A DNA stretch of 21,880 bases, from the IMG/VR virus record IMGVR_UViG_3300008116_000341, positions 1-21,880 of that record, one strand, 5' to 3'. Within the stretch, counting starts at the first letter, position 1. The number at the start of each line of letters is the position of its first letter. Shown here piece after piece: positions 1 to 7,955 of this stretch. The stretch is from a virus. The position numbers were made by a program, and so were the translations under genes. Under the pieces are notes generated by a model. It was not told the DNA's origin and searched no databases. It saw nothing but the letters and a program-made list of their open reading frames with translations.

Positions 1-799
1 CTGTGGTTTCTATAAGATTACCAAATACATCTCTAGTGTAAACAACTACACCTTTTTTATAAAGTGTACTTTGATTTACAAAGTCAGTTCCAACTGTAGG
101 ATCATTATCCAGGAAAGTTCTTAGTATTGCAATAGAGAACGGATGACCTAGTGTGTTAATTTCAAATCTATAAGTTTGTCCTTTGTAAAGTTTAACTGTG
201 GGATTTCTTAGCACTGGAGCACTTGGAAATTCATCTGTGGAAAATACATATGCAAAATTGTCTGCATCTTCAATTAACGAAACAGAATATGTGCTTACAA
301 CTTCTCTGGTTTGTCCTACAACATCCACAGGTACTGGACCTATAGGTAGCCAATAGTATTCTCTAAAATTAGTAAACTTGTCCCAGTCTATGTGTGGATC
401 CCAAGAATAGAATTCTTGACTGTTTAAAATACTGTGATTGCTCGCTGAACCTTTAAAGTTTTTAATTTGTCCAATATAATCATTGTAATCTTTATAAAAC
501 TCAACATTGCCTAGTTCGTCTTTGTATAAAGAAACCGGTTCAAACTGATAATTTTCTCTATCTACTGTAAAGTCAGGAAGATAACTGTCATTTGTAGTTG
601 CTGCAACTGAGTAACGTCTACCAACAAACGAGTTGATTTTTTCTACCACACCCGGTTGGATCATTTGATCAACAGTGCTACCTAAGAACTTTCTATTTGT
701 ATCAGTTCTAAAGTACTTCGGCAAAAATGTTGCCGAAGTTATAGAATTGTTATTTCCTGCTGGTAAGGGAAAATCTTCTTGTTCTTTATCGTATGCCAT
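1..799 (-). CDS. Large virion structural protein in the gp7 position (N-terminal part only)
   Basis: The frame is open from an ATG at 799 to the window edge, giving 266 residues of an unfinished protein. The start overlaps the gp6 stop as TAATG, so the two are translationally coupled. There is no signal peptide or membrane segment. Visible features are an aromatic stretch near residues 146-154 (FREYYWLPIG) and, at residues 200-235, a beta-rich segment with LYKGQTYRFEI followed by GHPF. That segment resembles the cupredoxin-like motif seen in large structural proteins of marine T4-like phages. In T4 the gene after 6 is 7, a baseplate wedge protein, so position suggests a wedge or wedge-associated role. 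Sequence identity to gp7 is not something I can show, and a marine-specific structural protein is equally possible. Confidence 0.6.
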   Translation of the reverse strand, partial: MAYDKEQEDFPLPAGNNNSITSATFLPKYFRTDTNRKFLGSTVDQMIQPGVVEKINSFVGRRYSVAATTNDSYLPDFTVDRENYQFEPVSLYKDELGNVEFYKDYNDYIGQIKNFKGSASNHSILNSQEFYSWDPHIDWDKFTNFREYYWLPIGPVPVDVVGQTREVVSTYSVSLIEDADNFAYVFSTDEFPSAPVLRNPTVKLYKGQTYRFEINTLGHPFSIAILRTFLDNDPTVGTDFVNQSTLYKKGVVVYTRDVFGNLIETT

Positions 800-3700
800 T
801 AGTAAATGAAGCCTCCAGTAGTAGATGTGGTATCTGTACCACTTTGTATTCCAGTATTAGTTACGTTAGACGATGTTACAATTGCACCAGAGGATCTAAT
901 TCTGTCTGCTGTAATAGCAGATATAACTTCAACGTCGTCAACTGTTGCACTGCTTATAAAAATTTCATCTGCTTCGGATTTAACTTCATAAAGACTTCCA
1001 AATGCACTGGTTGATGCTCGAGGAACAATAATTATTGAACTTAGATCAGGTGATAACTCTTTCATAATATAAGCAGACATTTCGCTCCAATAAAATGTTT
1101 CGCCGAACTCCCAATTGTCTAAGTTAAAGAATTGATTAATTGCTGTAATAACTCTGGACTTTAGGTCATTGTCGTTTACAACTCTTTCTGTATTTTTTAC
1201 AATTTTAAAAACTGCTTGCAATGATGTCTCACTTTTGCTACCAAAAAGAATTTTATATTTTACTGGGTGATAGATAATTTCATCACTGATAGATTTGATA
1301 GCATTTATCTTTTCGCCATAACTTCTAAATAGTTGATCGCTGCTCAACGGCAACGGAACTGAGGTTACAGTTCCGTCAAGGTATTGTCTAAAACTAATAT
1401 CATACTGTTTTGTTAAAATATAAGAATCAATGATGTTTGTACTACTTGGATCTATTCTATTATTTTCGTCGCTGGCATGAATATATTGAAATTTAATTAC
1501 GTCGCGACCTGTATATGCTCTGTAATCATAAAGAGTAGTCAACGATCTTGAAGCACTGTTTAGTTGCTCAAATGTGTCTGTGGAAATTATATAAAAAATA
1601 GGATTGTTTTCTGCTGTGGTATTAATTTCTGCTCTACTGTTAACGGTAATTATGTTTTCAGTTTCTGCGTTAACATAAACTAAAAATTCGCTATTATTGA
1701 TTACCACTTTCTTATTAAAGATGTATGTTGTTGTATTAACAATTTCATCAAATATTTGCGGATCGTCAATAACGCCGTCGTCGTCACTGTCAAAGAAGGC
1801 AACTTCAACTTTTTTACTGTCAACGTATCCGTCAGTGTCTCTATACTCTTTGGTAACTTCCCAGTCAAAATCTCTAGTTAACGGACTTGTACCTGTACCA
1901 GAATTTACATTATTATTAATGTTTAAAACTGTAATCTTGTCTTTGATAATTGTGCCGGTTTTGCTATCATATATTTTTTTTGAACTATCAAAATAGAAAC
2001 GTATTTCAGCATCACTTTCAAATACATATCTAAGTGTTCTATAAGTTACAGTATATGTAGATCCGTCAGTTTCAAATAAAACAATCCAACTGCTGTCCTG
2101 CTGTTGTCCTGTTGTATCTCCTGCAAGTCCTAAACTAAAGTCTCCAACAATATTCAAGTTTTCTTGAGTAATCACTGCCCACTGACGATTTTCTCTATCG
2201 TATCTTAAACCAAATGTTCTATAAGCAAAAATCTGATCAATCATATCTACAATAACATCGTCGACAATATCTCTTACAAATTTTGGTTTTATCTGCACTA
2301 GTTTAGAATTGTTAGGAATTATGTCATTGAAAATAATAGGACCTAATCCTGATGTTGTTACTGTTGTTCCATTTTCAAATACACTTACAACTTTAACCCA
2401 TTTATAACTAGACGAGTTTTTAGCGTTTGGATTTGTAGTTGTAGTACCATCCGGTAAGAAATACTTGCCAGTTTCAGGAATAAACTTTACCATAGCACCT
2501 GGTTCTAAGAAACGAAGAGGTCCTTCTGTAAAACTACCTACAGAATAAACAATATCCGAAGAATCCTTGATATATCCTGTTGATCTGTTTGTGTCGGAAG
2601 TTGTTAAATTCCATTTTAAATTAAGTTCAGCATATTCTTGATTTGGAAATTCTGCAAGATAAAAATTTCTAACATTTTTATCACCAAGAATGTCGGTGAT
2701 TTGATTTTCAATTACACTTTCAATATCTGTTCTTGTTAAAAATTTAAATGTTGATTTTTCGTCAAGGTATTCTCTATAAAGAACACCGTCGGTGCCAAAC
2801 ATATTGGTTTTGCTGTATTTTCCAGTAGCATCCAATATATCATAATATCTACTGATTCCACTAGCAGTTCTGTTTACGGATTTTACTTTAACAATATCTT
2901 GACTTACACCAAGTGGACCAATATTATAATCTTCGCCGGTTATAAGTCTGTTTTGTGTGTAGTATGTTGCAGGAGCATTATTTTTAATATTCTCTGACGA
3001 TTCAGAACTTGCACCGTTATCAACTGCAACTTTTAGTTCACAAATAATTGTTAATGTTTCTGTTCTTCCAATTCTACTAATATAAGGAATTCTTAGTGTA
3101 ACATTAGTAATACTTGCAGGAAGAATTGTAAAGTCTCTGTTTATACTTGTTCTATAATAAGAACGGAATGTTCCTTTTGGCAAGTTACCAAAAATACCAT
3201 CAGAAAACACTAAACTAACTCTGTCATCAACTCTAGTTAAAACACTAAAAATATTTTTAATGTTTTTAGCAAGACTGTTGTAAACAATGTTGTTGCCTTC
3301 AACTGCTTCAACTTTTGTCCACAACTCGGATTCGTTTCCGTTTGCATCTAACTTATAAAGCCAAACGTCTGAATCGTTGATATTAGAAATGTCAACATCA
3401 ATTTTTTGATTCGGAACTGGAAAATCTATTGTAAATTCTCCACGCTGCAACGAACCTTGTCTAAAATGTAAAAAGAATCCAGTTGAATTACTGCCTGCAC
3501 CTTGTCCATTATCTCTATATAAAAATGCCAATTGGTTTTCCGGCAACGGCGGCTCTTCAACAATAGAACCATTTTCAACTCCAGCACTTACTACTTCAAA
3601 TTCCATCGAAGTGTTGTTAATGGATTTTGTAAATGCATACACAGGCACTGTTGTACCTGTTCCAGCAAATCTATATTGTTCTGTTGGAATACCTGCTACA

Positions 3701-4233
3701 CTGTCTAATTTAATCGGACGTCCAAAAGTATTTTGTACAGGCATTGCTGCATTTAGTATTTTAATAAACTGTTCAAACCAATCTGGATTAATGCTGTCAT
3801 TCCAAACAATGCTTCTGCCACTGATGTTAACATTATTACTATCAATTATGTTTTCTGTAGTGCTTACAGAAACTATTTTTAACAGTCCGTTAGCAGGTTG
3901 ATTTCTTCTTGGGTTGTATGAAAGCAAACGTGCTAATCTTAGTACACTTTCTCTACGTTCTGCTAATTCTAAAAAGTTTTCTCTCGAATTCAAATCCACA
4001 CGGAAAGCAATGTTTTGACCAAGGAAAGCAATCATATCGATCAGCGCAAGATATTCGCTTGACTCAATATAGTCATTAAAATCCTCAGGATAATTAGTAC
4101 GAAGATAATCAACCATTGTTCGACGTAGATTGTCAAAGTCATATGATTTAAAATCTGCATTTTTAAAAGATTGATAAACTTTTTTCCAATCTTCGGCTAG
4201 CAATAATCTATTTTGTCTATCTGTAGAAGACAT
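799..4233 (-). CDS. gp6: Baseplate wedge protein gp6
   Basis: This 1144-residue protein fits gp6, the wedge subunit whose dimers form the inner ring of the T4 baseplate and couple sheath contraction to baseplate opening. The N-terminal 110 residues hold the family-typical stretch with DFDNLRRTMVDYLR, YLALIDMIAFLGQN and RENFLELAERRESVLRLARL, as in gp6 and other baseplate J-like proteins. It is much longer than T4 gp6 (660 residues), with extra beta-rich material in the middle. Near residues 810-825 there is an acidic DSDDDGVIDD stretch like a calcium-binding loop. The reading frame extends to a GTG at 4239, but the ATG at 4233 lies about 7 bases after AAGGAAA and is the better start. It follows gp25 by 52 bases and carries its own late-type promoter. 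Confidence 0.9.
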   Translation of the reverse strand: MSSTDRQNRLLLAEDWKKVYQSFKNADFKSYDFDNLRRTMVDYLRTNYPEDFNDYIESSEYLALIDMIAFLGQNIAFRVDLNSRENFLELAERRESVLRLARLLSYNPRRNQPANGLLKIVSVSTTENIIDSNNVNISGRSIVWNDSINPDWFEQFIKILNAAMPVQNTFGRPIKLDSVAGIPTEQYRFAGTGTTVPVYAFTKSINNTSMEFEVVSAGVENGSIVEEPPLPENQLAFLYRDNGQGAGSNSTGFFLHFRQGSLQRGEFTIDFPVPNQKIDVDISNINDSDVWLYKLDANGNESELWTKVEAVEGNNIVYNSLAKNIKNIFSVLTRVDDRVSLVFSDGIFGNLPKGTFRSYYRTSINRDFTILPASITNVTLRIPYISRIGRTETLTIICELKVAVDNGASSESSENIKNNAPATYYTQNRLITGEDYNIGPLGVSQDIVKVKSVNRTASGISRYYDILDATGKYSKTNMFGTDGVLYREYLDEKSTFKFLTRTDIESVIENQITDILGDKNVRNFYLAEFPNQEYAELNLKWNLTTSDTNRSTGYIKDSSDIVYSVGSFTEGPLRFLEPGAMVKFIPETGKYFLPDGTTTTNPNAKNSSSYKWVKVVSVFENGTTVTTSGLGPIIFNDIIPNNSKLVQIKPKFVRDIVDDVIVDMIDQIFAYRTFGLRYDRENRQWAVITQENLNIVGDFSLGLAGDTTGQQQDSSWIVLFETDGSTYTVTYRTLRYVFESDAEIRFYFDSSKKIYDSKTGTIIKDKITVLNINNNVNSGTGTSPLTRDFDWEVTKEYRDTDGYVDSKKVEVAFFDSDDDGVIDDPQIFDEIVNTTTYIFNKKVVINNSEFLVYVNAETENIITVNSRAEINTTAENNPIFYIISTDTFEQLNSASRSLTTLYDYRAYTGRDVIKFQYIHASDENNRIDPSSTNIIDSYILTKQYDISFRQYLDGTVTSVPLPLSSDQLFRSYGEKINAIKSISDEIIYHPVKYKILFGSKSETSLQAVFKIVKNTERVVNDNDLKSRVITAINQFFNLDNWEFGETFYWSEMSAYIMKELSPDLSSIIIVPRASTSAFGSLYEVKSEADEIFISSATVDDVEVISAITADRIRSSGAIVTSSNVTNTGIQSGTDTTSTTGGFIY

Positions 4234-4257
4234 TAGCACTTTCCTTACTTTATACTA

Positions 4258-4274
4258 TATTTATGAGATTTATA
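4258..4274 (-). promoter_or_regulatory. Late-type promoter(s) upstream of gp6
   Basis: On the minus strand the gp25-gp6 gap holds CATAAATA (4265-4258) and, just upstream, TATAAATC (4274-4267). T4 late promoters are a lone TATAAATA -10 element recognised by gp55, and marine T4-like phages use the looser form NATAAATA. The first copy leaves a leader of about 20 bases that includes the AAGGAAA ribosome binding site. I infer that gp6 and the genes after it can be transcribed separately late in infection. Confidence 0.6.
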
Positions 4275-4285
4275 AAGTGCGTAGA

Positions 4286-4729
4286 TTAAAGTATGTTGTT
4301 TTGTCTATCAAACCTAAACTGTAAAAATTCGCTTATGCTGTAATCAAGATAGGTTAATTCGCACTGTATTTGAATACCGGATTCATAGGTATCTACACTT
4401 ATTTTATCAACTGTAACACGTGGATCATAACGAACAATGTCTGTAACATTTTTAACAATTGCTTGTTTTAATGAATCTGTTAATGGTTCATAAAGAACGT
4501 CCCAGATAATAGTACCAAAATCAGGACGTTCTAGTTTTTCACCTATTCTTATATGAAAATGGTTAATTATATCTTGTTTGATTAATCCTAGATCATAACT
4601 TTTAAAATCTTTTGTGTCAGGATTTACAGTTGAAATACCACGATAGGCTCTACTAGCAATAGGTTTATTAACAACCTGTTGAGATTGTATTTTAAGATTT
4701 TTATAAAGATTCTTTTCTAGCGAACTCAT
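4286..4729 (-). CDS. gp25: Baseplate wedge protein gp25
   Basis: A 147-residue protein of the gp25 / GPW_gp25 family. In T4 it sits in the inner baseplate with gp6 and gp53 and helps start sheath assembly. Family hallmarks are visible: DFKSYDLGLIKQDI at 41-54, RIGEKLERPDFG at 61-72, the EPLT turn at 81-84 and YDPRV at 101-105. Its length is close to T4 gp25 (132 residues) with a short N-terminal extension. It begins 8 bases after the stop of the hydrolase gene and precedes gp6, so the two wedge partners are adjacent. No strong ribosome binding site is visible, which suggests coupling to the upstream gene. Confidence 0.92.
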   Translation of the reverse strand: MSSLEKNLYKNLKIQSQQVVNKPIASRAYRGISTVNPDTKDFKSYDLGLIKQDIINHFHIRIGEKLERPDFGTIIWDVLYEPLTDSLKQAIVKNVTDIVRYDPRVTVDKISVDTYESGIQIQCELTYLDYSISEFLQFRFDRQNNIL

Positions 4730-4737
4730 AGTAATAT

Positions 4738-5496
4738 TTATCGTGTGTTGCCATCTTTTGCTGTTGTGATTTCTCCAGTAACTGGTTTGTCAAAATCAGG
4801 AGGAATATCCCAGTTTCTTCTAACTTCTCTAACAAAAAGGTTTGATCCAACTTCGTTATAGTTTGTGACATTAAAGTTATCGTCTTGATTTCCTCCAGCA
4901 ATTTTCCAAATTTTTGTATTTGGATCAACACTTGCTAAAAATCCAACATGCCCTTTGCTAGGATCTGCTTTTTGTGTAAAAACAACAATATCATTTTTTC
5001 TTAGCGTACTGTAACCTCTCCAATTTACTGCTTTTCCAAACGAAGCATACTGTTGCGAGGATGCAGTTTTCAAAAATTCAGTACCTGCTTTACTCAAAAT
5101 GTAAGTTACAAAACACGCACACCACGGATATGAACGTCCGTCATTTGGTATTTCTTGATTTGCTGCTATGCGCCACGAATTGGCAATGTTTGGATTTGGC
5201 GGAGTGCCATTTTCGCCCCAACCGAGTTTTGCTGCTTCGCTTAATGCATATTCTATTGAACCAAAAATTGTATCTTTAGGTGGGGGATTTGTTGGCGATT
5301 CATATGCAACAAATCCCCCACTGTTTCCCAAGCCTCCGTATGCATTAGAATGCCCATAAGGTATATCAGTAGGACTTGCACTGCTGTTTATAGCACCTGC
5401 TGTGGTTCTAGAATTATATCTCGATAATTCTGCTGGATCAGATACCCATCTTCTCGGCGATAATACTCTAGTTTGTGGTATAACTACTTGACACAT
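4738..5496 (-). CDS. CHAP-like (TIGR02594-type) cell-wall hydrolase, probably baseplate-associated
   Basis: A 252-residue protein whose C-terminal half looks like a cysteine peptidase or amidase of the CHAP/NlpC-P60 group, most like the phage family TIGR02594. The candidate catalytic residues are C126 in YPWCACFV, H183 in KGHVGFL and N203 in GGNQ. These enzymes cut the peptide part of peptidoglycan. The N-terminal 75 residues are low-complexity (Ser, Gly, Pro, Asn) and could be a tether. There is no signal peptide or holin beside it. The start overlaps the gp5 stop as TAATG and has a very strong ribosome binding site (GGAGGAGGT, 5513-5505). Its place between gp5 and gp25 suggests a tail-borne enzyme acting on entry rather than an endolysin, but an endolysin role cannot be excluded. 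Confidence 0.75.
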   Translation of the reverse strand: MCQVVIPQTRVLSPRRWVSDPAELSRYNSRTTAGAINSSASPTDIPYGHSNAYGGLGNSGGFVAYESPTNPPPKDTIFGSIEYALSEAAKLGWGENGTPPNPNIANSWRIAANQEIPNDGRSYPWCACFVTYILSKAGTEFLKTASSQQYASFGKAVNWRGYSTLRKNDIVVFTQKADPSKGHVGFLASVDPNTKIWKIAGGNQDDNFNVTNYNEVGSNLFVREVRRNWDIPPDFDKPVTGEITTAKDGNTR

Positions 5497-7943
5497 TAAA
5501 TAGGACCTCCTCCGGTATTATTAGATGTAGTACTTGTTGACGAAACGTTTTGCAATGCAGCTCTTCCTAATGCATAATACTCGTCACCTGTTGTTCCGTA
5601 TGCATCAGCACCACCTTCGCCATTACGCCACTTTTTCATGCCTCCTGCTCCTAGTAGGTGAGAGCCAGCAAGCATACCTGAAATAGTAAGTTTGTCATCA
5701 CCTTCTCTAACACCGCCAACTCTTTTTAAAGTTTTTAAATTTCTGTTAGTATAGTCAAGCATTGCTTTTTCTTGAACTGTTGTATTAGCAAGCCATGCAT
5801 CTCTAGAGGTTATACCATCTTTGCCTGTCCAATTTTCTGAAATTAACAATGCATTTTTTACACTATATTTTGCAGTAGTGCCTGGCTTTAGGTATCCTAA
5901 GTCTTCTAACGCTCCATCCCCAAATTGATACTTTCCAGAGAACCCAATCGAGTTAACTGCATCATAAGCATTGTTACTTTCTCGTTTACCAATTGCTCCA
6001 AGAAACGCTGCTGTTTCTGCCTTTGTAAATCCGTCGATAACACCAACAAGCTGACTTTCTGGCAACGGTTCTCCAGGTGTACCTCTATAAGCGTTGACAT
6101 TCGGACTTCCGTCAAATGATTGGAAGCCACCTTCTGTGGTAGTGCCGTCGTATTGTGGGAAGTAAGTCGAGTTAACTGTTCCTGATGGTTGTTGTCTTGT
6201 TGGTGGTAAGAAAGTATCACTAGTCGGGATATTAAAGGAATTAACTGCCTGTGATCCTGCTCTAGTTCTTTCAGGAGTATATGCTAGAGGGTTTAAATTC
6301 TCGTGCTGATACCAAGGTTCGTGATTTGGTTGTCTTGATGTTTGTAAGGCACGTTTAGGATCTAATGTATTTACTGGATCCGGAGCAGGCGGTAAAGTAG
6401 CAGGTAACGGCGACGGCGGTGTTGGTCCATTTAATTGAATGTCTGTGTTTGCTTTTAAAATAATATTTCCACCCGCATCAACACCTACTACACTTCCTGT
6501 TTTAATTAGAAAACGTTGACCTGTATCAAAGTTAATATCGCCTACAGTAGAATTATAAATTGATCCTAATGCTTTGTTATGAATATCACCGTCTGTTGAT
6601 ATCTTTACTGCACTACAACCTTCAATGCCAATTATTCCCGTTGATCCAATTGATACTCCTGCACCAAGTGCTGTAAAATCAGTGTTGGCTACAAGCGTTA
6701 CACTAGAACCAGCATATCCTGCAATAAATTCTCCTGCTGTTTGAGATATACTATCTGCTGCATTAAGAGAATAAAAATTACCAGTTGTCATACTAATACT
6801 ATCACCAGTATCTATTCTAAGTTCTTTACCAACAACAAAATTCATATTTTCGTATGCAGTGAAATTGATGTCTCTATCAGCTGTAAAATTTAAATCATTG
6901 TTTGTGTGTACACTAACACTATCAAACGCATAGATGTCAATTTTACCGTTGGATGTTAATTCAATCCAAGCAGTACCTCTAGCATTTGATATATAAATCA
7001 AGTCTTCAGTATTATGCATTAATATTTGATGACCGGTTCTAGTACGAAGTCTAAATAGTTCATTTGCAGGTAATGTCGGATCTCCGTCTGTTTGATTTAC
7101 TTTTAAGTTTGCGTATTCCTGTGGAGTATCTTTAGCGTGACCTTTGCGAAGAATTTTTTCATCTCCGTCATCCATAACAATACTATGCCCGCCAAGTCTG
7201 CTTGAAAAAAACAATTTTTCAGAATCTACGGTGCCTCGTGGAACTTTAGGTGCATTGGATCTTTTATCTAAAGGTCCTGGTGTGCTCATACCATAAACAT
7301 TGCTAGGAACTTCGCGTCTTGCACTGCTTGATGTAAGTCCTCTGACATCGTCTTCAACAAGACCTTGTTCTTCCATACGCTTTAAATAATCGTCGTTTAC
7401 AGGTCTAGGATAATATGTCGGCTGTGCTTGTCCTTGTGGATCAATTAGATGTTTGTTGTATTCGCCAACTGGAAGTTTTTTACCTTTGTAATATTCAGGA
7501 ACACTTCCTGTAGTGTTCGAAGTTGCTGCTCTGCCGTCAGGAATCATAAAATTCATAAAGTCGTCCTGCACACATGCAAACCAAAATCCAAAGTCTCGGC
7601 GACCTTCTACAAAAGTTACTAAAACTTTAGATCCTACATCAGGTGGAACAGCCCAAAAACCGTAACTTTTTTGAGTGTTAGAATAGTTGTCAGCGCCGCC
7701 TGCACCATATATCGGTGTTGCTCCCGAAAAAGGCGAAGCATATTGCACTGTAACAATTTCACCATCTTGAGAATCGTTATCTGCTGACGATGTTGTTCTT
7801 AAAAGTTGAACTTTTAAGCCTCCCATAAATGTTTGATCAAGATGACCAATAACTTTTGCCAAGAACGGACCAGCAGTACCTGTGTTTACCAATTCTTGTG
7901 TTGTTCTACTTGTCTTTGTTCTTATTTGACGTGGAGATATCAT
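5496..7943 (-). CDS. gp5: Baseplate hub / cell-puncturing protein gp5 with C-terminal lysozyme-like domain
   Basis: An 815-residue protein. Residues about 20-125 look like the gp5 OB-fold domain (GPFLAKVIGHLDQTFMGGLKVQ, then DVGSKVLVTFVEGRRDFGFWFACV). Residues about 285-505 are a long run of short beta strands rich in N, D, T and S, as expected for the triple-stranded beta-helix needle. After a proline-rich linker, residues about 640-800 form a separate domain with GKRESN (E655 the candidate acid) and SGKYQFG, resembling lysozyme or transglycosylase folds. In T4 gp5 the lysozyme lies between the OB fold and the needle; here it is at the far C-terminus. The protein would puncture the outer membrane and open peptidoglycan. 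The ATG at 7943 has AGAGG upstream. Confidence 0.85.
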   Translation of the reverse strand: MISPRQIRTKTSRTTQELVNTGTAGPFLAKVIGHLDQTFMGGLKVQLLRTTSSADNDSQDGEIVTVQYASPFSGATPIYGAGGADNYSNTQKSYGFWAVPPDVGSKVLVTFVEGRRDFGFWFACVQDDFMNFMIPDGRAATSNTTGSVPEYYKGKKLPVGEYNKHLIDPQGQAQPTYYPRPVNDDYLKRMEEQGLVEDDVRGLTSSSARREVPSNVYGMSTPGPLDKRSNAPKVPRGTVDSEKLFFSSRLGGHSIVMDDGDEKILRKGHAKDTPQEYANLKVNQTDGDPTLPANELFRLRTRTGHQILMHNTEDLIYISNARGTAWIELTSNGKIDIYAFDSVSVHTNNDLNFTADRDINFTAYENMNFVVGKELRIDTGDSISMTTGNFYSLNAADSISQTAGEFIAGYAGSSVTLVANTDFTALGAGVSIGSTGIIGIEGCSAVKISTDGDIHNKALGSIYNSTVGDINFDTGQRFLIKTGSVVGVDAGGNIILKANTDIQLNGPTPPSPLPATLPPAPDPVNTLDPKRALQTSRQPNHEPWYQHENLNPLAYTPERTRAGSQAVNSFNIPTSDTFLPPTRQQPSGTVNSTYFPQYDGTTTEGGFQSFDGSPNVNAYRGTPGEPLPESQLVGVIDGFTKAETAAFLGAIGKRESNNAYDAVNSIGFSGKYQFGDGALEDLGYLKPGTTAKYSVKNALLISENWTGKDGITSRDAWLANTTVQEKAMLDYTNRNLKTLKRVGGVREGDDKLTISGMLAGSHLLGAGGMKKWRNGEGGADAYGTTGDEYYALGRAALQNVSSTSTTSNNTGGGPI

Positions 7944-7955
7944 TTATTTGCCTCT

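Noticed and set aside
4234-4239. GTG start at 4239 for gp6.
   Set aside because: It directly abuts the AAGGAAA ribosome binding site; the ATG at 4233 has normal spacing.
4735-4742. GATAAATA on the minus strand just before gp25, matching the late promoter form.
   Set aside because: It ends only 5 bases before the gp25 ATG and spans the stop of the upstream gene, so transcription would begin at or inside gp25 with no leader.
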